DNA of 64,000 nucleotides, taken from NCBI GenBank assembly GCA_033239525.1, contig BSYO01000034.1:186001-250000 (forward strand), in the 5' to 3' direction. Shown here piece by piece: positions 49,350 to 61,910 of the stretch. Each line of letters starts with the position of its first letter. Position 1 is the stretch's first letter. This DNA is from Nepenthes gracilis (taxonomy: Eukaryota > Streptophyta > Magnoliopsida > Caryophyllales > Nepenthaceae). The notes beneath the pieces are model-generated. The model did no database searches, was not told the DNA's origin, and saw only the letters and a list, made by a program, of their open reading frames with translations. A program made the translations under genes and the position numbers.

Positions 49350-51480
49350 AAATCCAAAGCATTGCTGTCTCATTTTTGAGGCAGGTGGCAGAAGTGATTG
49401 AGAGAGGGTGAGTGGTAGTGGGACGCCTGAGAATGCCTCATTGTTATACCTTCCAAGGGTGGCACACATGAATCAGTCAGTGAGAGGCGGTGGATTGATT
49501 GGCCCAACTTTGCATGTAAGAGCTCAAGGCATCCTAAAGATCAAATAGTCCCTGACGAAGGTTTTGTGAAAAAAGGTTGAGGATAGTTCATTAGATGTTT
49601 TTTGTGGTGGATCAACATTCTAACTAATGTTACTGCAAACAACCTATTTATCAACCAATGATGGATACAACAACAGAATATGGCATAGGGTACTCATAAG
49701 TGGATGATTGTTCATTTGGTGCAAGAGCACGTGTTTTTGAAAGAGTGGATTGATAGTTTTGCCCATATTTGGGATGGCCGTGGTGTTAGCATTATGTGTA
49801 ATTGATGGACTGGTGTAACACATAAACACCTTTTAATTTCTTAGAGTATAGCCCTCGGGAAGAATTTCCACAACCCTGATGCCATGAATGAGTATAGCAT
49901 AAAAAAGAGCACTATACATTGATAAACAAAGTGATTGATGAAATTGGAGGAGGTAGAGTTGTACAAATTGTTACTGATGATGAGAGGGCAATGGGTGCAG
50001 CAGGGAAACTCCTAATGCAGAATAGGAGGTATCTTTACTGGACAGGTTATGTATCACATTGCATGGATCTTATTTTGGAGGATCTAGGGAATAAGCTAAA
50101 TGTTAATAATGTGCTGAAAGAAGTAGATAAAAATAACGATATACGTCAACATCTTAACATGGCTTATTGATTTTATGAAGATGTTCACAAATGGTTGAGG
50201 GATTTTGTACCTTACTATTACATGTTTGTCAGCAACTGCTGTTAGTCCATATATCTCCATAAAGAAGGGCATAGGAACATGTTCAGATACCATGATTATA
50301 AACCCTTGAGATTTAGAAAGACTAAAGATGGGATTTTTAGAAAACTAAAGATTATTTTTTAGAAGGAATTTAGAAAAGGGCTAGTGATGGGATTAGAATG
50401 CAAGAACACCTCATTATGGTGTTAAGATTGGTTCGCAATGATGAGAAACCCACAATGTGGTTTTTCATAAAGCCATGGACCAAGTGAAGAACCATCAGAG
50501 ATGGTTGTCATTCCTGTGCATATGTTTGGAAGACAACTGACAGGAGGTGGAATTTTCAACTATATCATGAGTTAATTTAGCACAAGTATATAGTAAAATT
50601 TAATTTGAAAATACATTCCTTTCAACTAAGTTTTCTATATATATTGTAAAATTCTAATTAAGATTTTCCTAATGTCATTTTGTTAATTTTAGGTTATTTT
50701 TGAACCCCCAATGATGATATAGAGGGAATCTCTCCAACCATTGGAGACGAAAGTATTAATAAAAGGTTATCCAAAAATCAAAACTACACTAGGATAATCA
50801 AATAAGAGTAATAAATAAGATTTATAACTTATATTACTTTAAAGTTTCAAATATCAATAACTCAATAATATTCATGTACTCATTAATTACGAAATATGAA
50901 TCTTTCGGGATAAACAAGAATCATTTGCAAACCACCTTGCACAAAAAGCAATTTTATCAACGAATCTAGGTAAACAGTAATTTGGAAATTAGTTTTTTTG
51001 AGTCTTTTAATTTTAATAATGTTATAACCTATAAAAGCTATAAGCCTGTAGACAAATAAAATTTGCTAGTTTTAGTATTGGTTATACAACTAAATGGTAG
51101 ATACATTATAGTTATTATGCTCTCAACCTTAAGAGAATTGTTGTCTTGGTTTTAAATAAAACTGCTACTGCTTACTCAAGATGCAAGAAAAATCGGACTA
51201 TTTATAGCTTTATGGTCACAAAGACAAAGAATAGACTAAAGTATAACATTAACATATTAAATAAATTAGTCTATGTCCACAATAATTTAAAGCTAAATAT
51301 AAGAAATGCTACCAACAAAAGTAAGCTAAATTAGAAGTTCAATTTTATTTAATCAACTGGAATCATATATGTGAAGAAGATGATCCCTTAAGTTCACGTA
51401 TGGAGGAGTAGGAGAGCCATTTATAGATGACTAATATGAATCAGGTTGGCTTACTACCAAGTCTGAAAGAGTTAAGACAA
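49350..51480 (+). mobile_element. Second decayed hAT (DUF659-type) transposase
   Basis: Plus-strand pieces in order: KEWIDSFAHIWDGRGVSIMC at ~49738; the cleanest block at 49919-50170, INKVIDEIGGGRVVQIVTDD then GKLLMQNRRYLYWTGYVSHC and MDLILEDLGNKL; a C-terminal dimerisation-like piece at ~50560; and the end motif LNKLVYVHNNLKLNIRN at ~51262. The V-V-Q-[IV]-V-T-D and H-C-[IM]-D-L motifs define this group. Stops throughout. Ends not determined; it sits in the intron between exons c and d. Confidence 0.85.
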
Positions 51481-53539
51481 GTGGTAGTGTCAATATAAAG
51501 CAGAAAGACCATGTCATGGACAGGAATGATAAATGACAATAGCTCTAATACTTCCTCTGAGCAATGATCCAGTAAAGTGGAGGTGGTGATGATGGGAATG
51601 ATACTATTCCATTGGATCTAATGATCACAAAAGTAGGGATGAGGCCATGGTTCGAATTATCAAATCAACCAGTCGTCTTCGCTCCCATTAACCTTGGAGA
51701 CCATTTTTATGCTGCGCTATAATGCGACGAGATGAGGCCATTCTTATGATAATCATTCAATACTTTATTAGATGACTTTTATAAACTTAAACAGCCAACA
51801 ATGGCTTCACAATATTAATTGATCACCATAATAACCTATCCCCTTTAGTGAGATAACATAATCATATCCCTTAATTGGAGATATTAGCTCTTCAATTAAG
51901 GGATTGAGACTATTCCCCCCACAATTAAGAGATATTGGCTAAATTTCCTCCTCTCCATTAGGAAATTCTTCTCCCTTCTTCCTATTCATCATTTTTGAAA
52001 GCTCCCTAACAGTATCTGTGGATGAGAGCAGTGCAAGTAGTACTTTGAACAAACCTCAATTATGTCCAATCTATGTGAGGCATATAAAGGATTAGGAAAC
52101 AATTAGGCCTTGGGTTCAGGAATCAACCAGGCCTTGACTCCTCAAGCTAACAATGTTCCCTACTGGATCGTCATTCTTGCAAATTTATAGTGATTCAAAA
52201 AGAGAATGTGGCCTGATTTACAGGTTATGACAAAAACGACTCGACTAGAAAGATGAAAACCAAAGCTCATAAATCAACCTTCTTCCTAGTGAATTTGTTC
52301 TCAAAACATCACCAGATACCATCTTTAGAAGGGAGAAAGCCAAGCCAGAAGGTCAATACTGCAAGGGGTTTAGAAAAATCAAACAGATGTGCGGGGACTG
52401 AGTCACCCAATTCTCAATTTCAAAGGATGACTCATCAAACAGAAAAACAGAGAACTGAGCAGAAAGTACTAGAAGTTTAATTATATTCTACATCAAGCTT
52501 CCTTTATATGTGTGTATATATATATATATATATAAAAGGTATTCTACAGCAAGTGGATTTTGTGAATGATAAGTAAGATTTTTGGTGTAAGTTTAAATAG
52601 AGACCAAGCCAAATTATCAGCTTTCTTAATGCCCTCAAACAAAATATGGAACAAAAACCAAACTTCTTCCCAAATCCACCAAACCCGCAAACTCAAATTG
52701 ACACCAACAACATTGGCAGAATAGACAACAAGGGAAGGGATAATACATCATGTCCAATCTCAAAATCAGATTGTAGATTGCAATGCACCTTAAAAGACTA
52801 TCTCCATCATATCCACCACTAATCATCTTCCAAACTCTGAATATGTGAATGCTAGCCAGCGTACCCACCCTAGTGGTGGCATGATTGAGGTGAGGGCAAT
52901 AATCAATTAAGGTGAATGACATCCACTTCATAGAAAAAAATATATATATGAAAGCCCACAACTATGGAAACAACCAATGCTGGATAATGACAATTTCCAT
53001 TTGGTCTTTATACTACATGAATTTCCCAAATTCCATAAAACATGAGAATCATCAAAGATCATGTACTTTCGTCATCTCAAAAGCAACTTTTTCTCATTTG
53101 AATTTTTTTTTACAACAAACGCTATCGACAGCACTTAGTAACATGAATTAAAATATGCCGATTGGGCAACTTGTATTATTATTGGATGCTGCAACAAAAA
53201 TGTTGTCCTGTTACCACATCAACACTGAGTTATATATTGACATTTGATATTCTTTATCCTAATTCACAAATTTGAAAAGCTTTAGCTAATTTTAATCAAT
53301 AAGTTGCTTACATGTCACATCGATGCACCCATCACAATTCATGTGCATATCCAAAATGCTACTACACCTTGATCTACCCAATATGACCTCATGTAATTCC
53401 CTCTTAATCCTCTATTTCTTTGATCCCTATTTCTTTTGTTGTTTCAGGCTGAAATATTTGAGGAAGCTGGTGATCACTAGGCTGAAAATTGTCACAAAAT
53501 GTAACTTACATCTATTAATATCCCCCCCTAGGTTCACCA
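51481..53539. other. UPL6 intron, no gene
   Basis: Contains an AT microsatellite at 52514-52534. Nothing else recognised. Confidence 0.4.
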
Positions 53540-53815
53540 AAGCACCATCCACATGGATGAAAATATTGATATTGGCCACAGTTACATCGATATCGGACAT
53601 CTCAAACAATACTAAATAATGGATATATTGTAAGAAAAACATTCTAAGAATTGTAAGTTGACAGGGAGATATCAACGCAAATATTGGCCAAATATAGAGT
53701 ATGTTGACCGATAAAACAATATATAGTAATAATGCAATAATATTAGAAAATATTAGTATCAGAGTGCCAATATCGATACATAAGGCTAATATTTTTGTAT
53801 TTGGCCCTTCCTGAA
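53540..53815. repeat. atatcgg-rich repeat, copy 2
   Basis: Words such as gatatcggacatc, attggccaaatat and gccaatatcgata resemble the block at 46730-46965. Confidence 0.35.
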
Positions 53816-54798
53816 TCACCCCATAACTACCCTACTAGGACATTCCCACAACCAGTATAGTTGGATCATCTTCTTAGAGCCATTTATAAATACATAGATT
53901 TTCTATAACACAAACACAAATTCCAAATATATGTTAGAGTAAACTGCAAATATGTACTTCCACATGTTTGGGGACTTCGCTAGATTTAGAGTTTGATTTA
54001 GAAAAACACAAGACAAATAGTGTTTTCAAAATCCAATAGATTTGTGTTAAAAAGACTAACTCAAGCTAAATTAAGTAGAAAAAAAAAAAAAGAAAAGAAA
54101 AAATGGATCCAAATGGAAATTTTGTTTATTTTTCGTGAAAAATCTCATCCCCATACGATTTCAATCTCAAAGCTACAACAAAATCAAATCTTCAGGAAAA
54201 TGAAACTTGTTTGGAGCTATCCTATTAAGCCTTGAGGATGTTGATTTCATAGAATCCAAGAAAGAAGTGAGAGTAGGAATATCACAGTTTTCAATCTAGT
54301 AAAAAGTAACAAAGAATTTCAATTTGATTACCGAAAAGGCGACCTCATCATAGTGTATTATTATTGGAAAATTCCAGTATTTGTACCTCCCAACACAGGT
54401 ACATATCCTTTGATAATTTAACATTGGCTGACATTTTGATCAATGCTCAGTCCATAAGAAATAGATACTTTTCTTTTCCTATTTTTGCACATAGATGATG
54501 AAAATATTCAGAGAGAGGTTGACATATTTGTCTTACTTCCTACTGCTAGTAAGGGCCTCCCAAAGATGAAAAAATATATATGACTATGGACATACTACAC
54601 CGGTCTAAGTATCCATATCAGGTTCAACATAGGAACACATCAACCAAAATGTTTTACAGGACAATACCAAATGGGATAAACACACACTAAGAAGAAATAA
54701 ATAAATAAATAAAAAAGACAGAACACAAGTAAATATCACAATGATTTCATTTGGTGAAAAAATAGCAAATATGATACTGAGTGAACAAGTAGTCTTAC
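53816..54798. other. UPL6 intron, no feature recognised
   Basis: AT-rich sequence up to the donor of exon c. No protein or TE signature seen. Confidence 0.4.
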
Positions 54799-55100
54799 TT
54801 ATAGATGGGGCAGAATACAGCCAGTGGTAACAGCCAACCAGGAGCACCTTCCGGCAGATAAGCAGACTGCTCAGACAACGTTGACCAGCTTTGATTATCG
54901 TGGCAGCGCTTCATGAAATTCCAAAGAACAGGGACCAGTCCAGTTCTATATGCTAGGGTGGTCATTATGCGCTCAAGGGGCAAAGCGTTGAAAGTAACAT
55001 GGAGAAAAGCACAAGCAGAACCAACAGCTGCAGCCTCTTTATCATCAGGACGTCGTTTATCTCCATCAACTAGAGGGACACCTCCAAACAAAACATTTGT
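54799..55100 (-). CDS. UPL6: UPL6 exon c, conserved middle region
   Basis: 302 nt, the longest exon visible, encoding 100 residues plus two bases. It starts TNVLFGGVPLVDG and contains the family signatures ALPLERIMTTLAYRTGLVP and GAPGWLLPLAVFCP. The split Lys codon (AA, then G in exon d) sets the donor at AA/GTAAGA. A methionine-initiated reading through the preceding intron exists, but the CAG acceptor before ACAAATG gives the conserved junction, so that Met is not a start. The following intron is 6.3 kb and holds a hAT fossil. Confidence 0.93.
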
Positions 55101-55201
55101 CTGCTCAAGAAAAATGAAATCAACTAAAAGATTGAGAAGCAGATTGCATGGCTTACAACCTGAGTTAGCAAGCATTGACAGAGTGGGTTAGATCAACATA
55201 C

Positions 55202-55320
55202 CAGGTGGAGAAGAAATTGGGGACCTATGGCATTGGATATCTGCAGTTCCAAATCTTCATTCAGAACAATTCCATTGTACTCATCAGCAGGTGTCATTTC
55301 ATCATCGTCCACAACATAAT
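55202..55320 (-). CDS. UPL6: UPL6 exon b, acidic linker
   Basis: 119 nt: two bases complete an Asn codon from the previous exon, then 39 codons. It opens with an acidic run (YVVDDDEM) and ends in the helical QISNAIGPQFLLHL, which is conserved in UPL6. Donor GTATG; the next intron is only 101 bp. Confidence 0.88.
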
Positions 55321-55545
55321 CTGAATGCAATGTGCATGCATAGGCATTTCAAATAAGGGATTTGGTAGAGATACCAAGGAACGGAATGAAGGATAAGGAT
55401 ATCTACACCACAAACTTTAAAAAACCAATGGAGATAACCCTGGATTTCAAGTTTATAAAAGGGAAAACAAGGGAATTGATGACAATTGAACTCCAGGAAA
55501 CGACAGTCCAGGCAACAGAAGGTACTTAAACTCAGAGGAACTTAC

Positions 55546-55627
55546 TTCCTTTACTTTCCCTACTCAAAGTCTTCAAAGGAGGAACCAATTCCAATAAAAA
55601 CGTTGCAACATTAGCAAAATCAACAGC
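55546..55627 (-). CDS. UPL6: UPL6 exon a (first visible)
   Basis: 82 nt between CAG acceptor and GTAAGT donor. It encodes 27 residues beginning AVDFANVATFLLELVPP and one base of the next codon. The helical stretch matches the UPL6 segment just before the acidic linker. The preceding exon was not found in the 8.4 kb to the right edge, so the upstream intron is at least that long. Confidence 0.85.
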
Positions 55628-55854
55628 CTGTAACAAGACAAGAAAAATTACAATTTAGAGAAACTGTTTAACATCCAATACTGGGGGACATTTTTGAATT
55701 TCATCTGATAACAAACATGAAGAACAGGGAGGAAAATCAGGAACATAATAACAAATAGGATTTACATTATGCGTGCAAGCATAACAGGTCAACCAGATCA
55801 TCAATGAGTAACTACAGTAGTTAGATAATAGTCTAGTAATAAGACAACTTGCAG

Positions 55855-56212
55855 TACACAGCCAGATGGACCTCAATTTATAATTTGAAAAAAAAAAATA
55901 AATACATGCTTTAAACTATTAGCTTCACTTCCTATTTGGAATATGAACATTGCATGAGACAACAGTTTTTATGTAAATTACTCCGCTGGTTTTAATAACA
56001 GGTTTTTAGTCTACAGAATTACCAGTATTTCTTACCAGACATGGCAGCTTTATTATCCAAACAAATGGGGGAACATACAGTAAAAAAAGTTGAAATGGTC
56101 ATATGCAGACTTGGATTACACATCCAGATAGACCCCAACTTATAATTTGAAAAAAAGAAACGGAACCTCTCATCACTCCATTTCAAATTGGAAATGAAAA
56201 CTTGCTTGAGAC
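55855..56212. repeat. Diverged direct duplication, ~260-bp spacing
   Basis: The ccagat(g/a)gaccyca...cttataatttgaaaaaa block at 55861 recurs at 56121. It is followed in both by a shared ttggaa...gaaca/gaaaac...gcttgagac-type end. An old duplication in the right intron. Confidence 0.55.
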
Positions 56213-58290
56213 TCGACATTTTGTGAATATAGATCTGCCCTTTTTGATAGATAAATATCTTTTTGCAAACCAACAAACCTTTTTCCACAGCCTCCCCACT
56301 AGACCACTAGAAGATGTATAGTCTTGTACCATTAAACTAGCTCCCAAAGACAACTCTAAACAACCAAGAGTAAAGATTCAGCCAAAAATTTAAAGAAAAA
56401 ACAGAGCAAGGCTATCTACTTCTGCACCTCTCTAACTGGGAATGACCTTTTTCAATGACTAGATGCAGAAATTAGCAGCTTCTTCATCATTTCATTCACT
56501 TTCTTCCTTCCAACACAAGCATGTCAAGAATTCAGACATTTCATCGAACCAATTGAAAAGCTTTCAATCAAACTGACATCTCCAGCTTTGTTGAGGATGC
56601 ATCTACAGCATTCCATCCCATTCTAATTGCCTGACAACTCTAAACAGGGTAATCCACCCTTCCCATTTTGTAAAAAAACACAAGCTCCAAAAGTCCATCT
56701 TAAGCACTCTCTTTAAAGCAAGCATGGACTTTCCTCCTTAATTATAGCATACTGTGGACAACATGTATTTTTCAGAGTTCTCAAAATTACAAGACATTGA
56801 AGAGCTTCAAACAATGCTGATGCAAGTGAGCATGTACATAAATTCATTTATCTGAAAAATAGAGACATGAGGCAAGATTCAAAGAACAGTGGACTAAAGA
56901 TGACTACATTATGTTTCCCAGAACTTTAGTCAGCTCAGCACTGATAAACATCATAAAGCTCTCAACAAATTCATATTTGAAATCTTTTAACTAAATTGGC
57001 CAATAGGATAGCAAAGGAATTGAACTAAAAAACCCAGATTATATAGGTAGGATATGAAAATGTAAGACAGCATAATCAAGTAGGATATAAAAAAGGTTTG
57101 TGATGAAATTAACTTTCGATAACAGATTATATAGGTAGTGCAATAACCAGAAGAGGAAGGAAAATAAGGGGTGAGAATGGTGGAATTATATGAGAAATAA
57201 CAGAAGAAATGAATGGAGATGAGAGATTTCAAACAAGATATTAGAGATTAATTGATACTATTTATTTATTCAATTTATTGGCTGAGCTAACTTGATGACA
57301 TAGTTCACTAAGAGTGTTATATTTAAATCAAGACCCTTGGTGCCGGACAATGAGAATGGAAGCCCACATCTACATATTAGAAATGTTTATACATCTAGTC
57401 TTTCTAACAGATTATTGTAATATGTATTTTTAGTATTTTTAATTTAGGGGGTCCTTTATATTCTTAGAAGATGATTTTGAGATATTGTTTTTTACTGGGA
57501 TTATGAGCCACATGGTCAGACTCCTTTATAATCACATCCAAGCCCCTTTATCATTCAGGTATTGATGATATCACATTGTTAATTATTGAGAATTTCGTCA
57601 GTCCCTATTGTGATTTCTAGCCTTACTTGCCTGGTTCTCTCCCAATTTCTTGTCCGATTTCTAACTATTTCCTCTATTTTATGCCTCTTTTCCATCCCAT
57701 CCTACATCTATTTAAAATGATGGTGGAAATTCCTGATTTCCAACCCACCAACACAATGTTAGTATTTTACCCAACCACCAGGCTGAAATTTCTCCATCTG
57801 CCAACTAAAACACTGCACATTGCTGTCACAACCATCATGCATCTTTGGAACAGCCAGAACGCTACAAATCCTCATCATACACCACCCAGCTGTTGCCATG
57901 TTCATCAGACACCACCATCAACTACTGGCACACTATTTCACCAAACAAACCACCACCAACCTCGGTCAATGCCACTGCCACTATCACCTTTCCTTTCATA
58001 AATCCTAAACTAATCTAAGCACCATCAAAACTCAAAACCCTAGCCAATAACCCATAATACACTACCCACCTATAGTCATCACAAAGCCCTTAATCACAAA
58101 GCTTCACAGCCCCACTAATCCCCACCATCAACCACTCCATCTTAGCCAAACACTACCAATAAGACATCATTGATTACCGTTTTCCACTTTATCTCATCCA
58201 GCATTGCATCTTCTCCACATGCAAGATTGACACAACACAACACACCAAGTAAAATAGTCTAAACGGAGACCAAAGCTCTTCATATATTAG
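56213..58290. other. Right intron, no gene recognised
   Basis: No UPL6 N-terminal exon found. C/T-rich stretches at 57630-57700 resemble those at 59150-59260, so the region may be framed by an old repeat pair. The Pro/Thr-rich open frame at 57627-58001 looks like a composition effect. Confidence 0.35.
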
Positions 58291-58294
58291 GGCC

Positions 58295-58845
58295 TTTTTG
58301 GCATTACTTTTAAAACAGCTTTTTGAATGGGTTTCAATTCAAAATTTTCTTATAAGCATCCCAAAAGTGTCGTTGACAGAAAATTATAACTTATAGCATT
58401 CACAAAAATCACTTCTCAAAATGTATCAAGAGCACCCCTTAAGATAGCAGCAATGACCACCAGTTCACGGGCCTAAGCTCCGTTGCCTTAAGTGGCTTCT
58501 GCTGCTGCTCTCTCCCTCTCTGTCTGTGATTAGCATTCAAACAAAGAAAAGAATAAGTCCATGCCCCTGTTGACAGGTCCAATATTTTTGCATTACTTCT
58601 GAAACAGCTTTTTGAATGAGTTTCAATTCAAAATTGTTTTCTTAAGCACCCCAAAAGTGTTGTTGACAGAAAACTATAACTTATAGCATTCACATAAATC
58701 ACTTCTCAAAACGTATATCAAGCACCCGCTAAGACAGCAGCTAATCATTGCCCTAAGTGGCTTCTGCAACTGCTGCCTCCCTCTCTGTCTGTGATTAGCT
58801 TTCAAACAAAGAAAAGAATTAGTCCAGGCCCCTGTTGACAGGTCC
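58295..58845. repeat. ~290-bp tandem duplication
   Basis: Copies 58295-58580 and 58585-58845 share ordered blocks: aacagctttttgaatg, gttgacagaaaa, ataacttatagcattcaca, ccctctctgtctgtgattag, cccctgttgacaggtcc. They differ by small indels and substitutions, so age is intermediate. Confidence 0.9.
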
Positions 58846-60856
58846 AAGATTGACCAACAGATCTAGGCCAATCCCTCAATACGCATCAGCTAACCCACTG
58901 TTTTCTTCATCTCCTTTAATTTTTAGCACCAATTATGATTCCAAACAATAGGGCTGCCTCCTTTTCTTTCATCTTTCAGACCCCTAAAAAGTGACACTTC
59001 TTTGGAGATGATTTTTTATATTGTTTGAGATTTTTTCCATTATTAGGATTAGGAGACAGATGTATGTAAGCATCTCAGTCTCTTTTCTATTTAGTTTTTG
59101 ATGGCATAGGATTAATGAATATTTGATAATCTTCCCCCTCTGCTGATCTCTCTCCCCTCTCCTACAATTCTCTCCCCCTAATTTCTGTTTGATTTCAGGG
59201 GCTTTCCCTTTGATTTCTCTTCTCCTCCTCTATCCTCCTTCCCATCCTACGTCACCCAGACTTGTTAGGACATGAGTAGTAGGCAAGCCAGACTGTTCCA
59301 TTGGACTCTAAGGGCCAATTTAACATAATTCTAAATCTTTCTTAGTGATCATGAACAAAATAAAACATTAGAATATTCATCTCAGTTCAAAATGCTGGAA
59401 ACTGATTTTTTTCCGAATCACACTAGCGGTATAGATTTCCTTGCTAGTAGTCTCTCATGGATATTAAAGCTATTCTTCCTAGTGTCCTCACCTAAAGGAA
59501 TCTTCATAGACCCAGTTTCCAGCTTTAAGAATAGCACATCATCACCCTAGGACCAGAATATTCTGCCTGACTCCCAGAAAAATGTCCTCCCCACCTTGCT
59601 CCTGAGCACCCATATTGCCCTCTGCTGGAATTATCCGTCCATTAGAACTCCTTAAGGATTGAGTTTCAGTATCTGCAAATAATTTCAACATCTGACTAAA
59701 TGCCCAGGACAAGACAAACACAACCTTGAGATCATCTCATGGAAATTCAAATCAGTTATCTTTCCTTGGAAATCCTCAGCATTAATCTTCCTCCAGGACA
59801 GATAGACTCACATTGCCAACTCAGATAGGACTTTTGTGTCACAATTTTCCCACTCATGGCAAGGAAAGAAAAACCATGAGATTAATGAATGACTTCTGAT
59901 AATAACAAAAGGGCAACTTAGTGCACAAAGCTTCCATTATAATAAGGAGAGTTAGAAACACACAATCTTACTCCAATATTATAGATTGAACATTTTGTGT
60001 AATTCGCAACCCATGCACTCCAAGTTGTAACAGAACAATCTCACTATTGTACCAAGGCTAAACCTCAAGAACAATTTGTTTTTAGTTCTCTTATAATTCA
60101 ATATTTTGCTGCGCAATCTCACAATTAAATAATATGGAATTGATGTACCTATAACAAGATCCCTGACCCTGATTGCACAATCTCTCTTCAACATACCATG
60201 GCCAAGGAATTCCTTGACTAACATAATACAACTTTGCACAGGAGATGGCTCAAATGTCACATTGCTTCATGCATACATCAAGAATACCAATGCCCATACA
60301 TAAACCATTAATGAAAGTGTGCGGCTGCGAGCACATTCCAGGTTTTTCTTAATAAAATTGTCACATATTCAAAGAATAAGAAAAGAAAACAGTGTTTCTT
60401 TGTCATCTTAGCTGCCAAAAATACTTCTAAACCAGTGGCAGTGATCCAGAATGGGGTCACCTTTTAGTTCAAGATGGTGCATACTTAAAACTCAGAGACC
60501 TTATTTCCAATTTTGTACAGGTTTAATACTCATACAATTTGAGTACATACAGATGAGCGAAACTAGTCAAAACCCAACTTGCAGGTTCTATCACTTGAGA
60601 CACAGTCATGAGACAGAGTTCTTATGCATTATGAAGGAGAACAGAGAGATGGTGGTGTTGTTGAGAAGTGAAGAAATTGCAGGTGTGTCTCTAGTAAACC
60701 AAAGAAAGAGGGTCAAAACTGAACTTACATGCTGGCATTAGTCAAATTCATTCTGCTGCTGGCTTTGTCTAGTACTGGTGACTGTGTCTGCTGTGACTCT
60801 GTTGCTCTCCTCTACTGCTATTTGGTCTAGGATTACTTGGCTGCACCCTCCACAAC
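58846..60856. other. Right intron, no gene recognised
   Basis: C/T-rich then mixed sequence. Small open frames (59979-60260 minus, 60451-60741 plus) show no family motif. Confidence 0.35.
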
Positions 60857-61707
60857 CTATGAAGCACGGACACCGACACGGGACATGTACACAATACGAA
60901 ACTGACACGTCGACACTCTATTTTTTACAAATCAAGGACACAACACACTGGGAATACGTAAACTAAAAAAATGGTTTATATTTTTTTAATTAAAGAATAC
61001 TTCTATTTCATAATAAATATGAAATAAAAAAAAATATTACCAGAATCTTGTACAAAAAAATCATAGGAAAAAAAGTTGTATATAGGGTTTGAAAGTGAGA
61101 ATAATATATTCAAAATCTCATTCTAAGGTTCAAAAACTGAAAAAAAGGATATCAAAATCAACTTCTAGGGTTCAAAAATAACAATATATACTGATACTTG
61201 GCGGTTGCTTTACCTTCGTGTTCAACTTCTCTCTATCAAGTCGTATGTGTCCTGTGGCTCAGAAAACAAGTCGTACGCGAGTTAAAAGTGTGAGAAAATT
61301 GGATGTGAGTGCAGATTGGATTCGAAGTGAAAACCCTAGGCTCTTTAACTAAATAGAAGTGAGGAATAGGAGTGATGAAACATGGGAAAGGTAAGTGATT
61401 TTTAAATTTAATGAAAAAAATCTGTACAACTTTTATTAATTTATCAGAAAATTTCACAACTTCTATAATTTACCAAATAGCCCATAATATTTTAAAAATT
61501 ATAAAATTATCCAACATGTTTAAAACATGTTAGACGTGTCCAAGGCATGCCCAAGCATCTCGGGACATATTCGGAGCGTGTACAAAATGTGTCAGGATGT
61601 GTTTGGAGCGTGTCTATCATGTGTCCCAACATGTCCTAGGCATGTTGGTGTCCGATTCATGTCGGATACCAACACTTTAAGCCCGAGACAGTATCCATGC
61701 TTCCTAG
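60857..61707. mobile_element. Non-autonomous element A with 8-bp target duplication
   Basis: 851 bp. Left end ctatgaagcacggacacc; right end reads (reverse complement) ctaggaagcatggatact, an imperfect terminal inverted repeat. Flanked by a perfect tccacaac at 60849-60856 and 61708-61715. Internally rich in gacacg / catgtcc words near both ends with an AT-rich core and no coding capacity. An 8-bp duplication fits the hAT superfamily. Confidence 0.8.
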
Positions 61708-61910
61708 TCCACAACTGACTTGAAACTTTATTGGTCTCTAGTATCAAGTTCCTTTGTTTCTCAATTAATTTAGAGTTGTTATTGTTCATCAATTATTCAT
61801 GGCTATATGCAGCGGCGCTAGAGGCAGTGATGGGAAAGCTTTCTTTATGTGTTAGAGTAGGTCACACACGGAGTAAGCGCTAAAAGTTATGTGGGAAGCC
61901 TACTAAATAC

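Larger units (their letters stand above)
9079..55627 (-). other. UPL6: UPL6 gene, HECT-type E3 ubiquitin ligase (partial, both ends outside window)
   Basis: Gene-level entry for the sixteen exons listed separately. HECT E3 ligases take ubiquitin from an E2 onto a cysteine in the C-lobe and pass it to a substrate. The exons join without frame conflict into 611 codons and follow the order of plant UPL6 proteins: the UPL6 middle region (VLFGGV, PLERIMTTLAYRT, GWLLPLAVFCP), then the HECT N-lobe (TFVNEFGVEEAGIDGGG, HLQFFHFLG, YGEQTEEELLPGGKN). It fits UPL6 better than UPL7, because UPL7 differs strongly in the HECT linker. Arabidopsis UPL6 is about 1,030 residues, so roughly 400 N-terminal residues (with the IQ-like motif) and about 75 C-terminal residues (with the catalytic Cys) are not in the window. 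I see no stop or frameshift in any exon, so the gene looks functional. Introns total about 44.7 kb here. Confidence 0.93.

Noticed and set aside
54913..55191. 92-codon plus-strand open frame
   Set aside because: Antisense shadow of UPL6 exon c.
57627..58008. Pro/Thr/His-rich open frames
   Set aside because: Explained by C/T-rich repetitive sequence. No signal peptide or motif pattern supports a gene.
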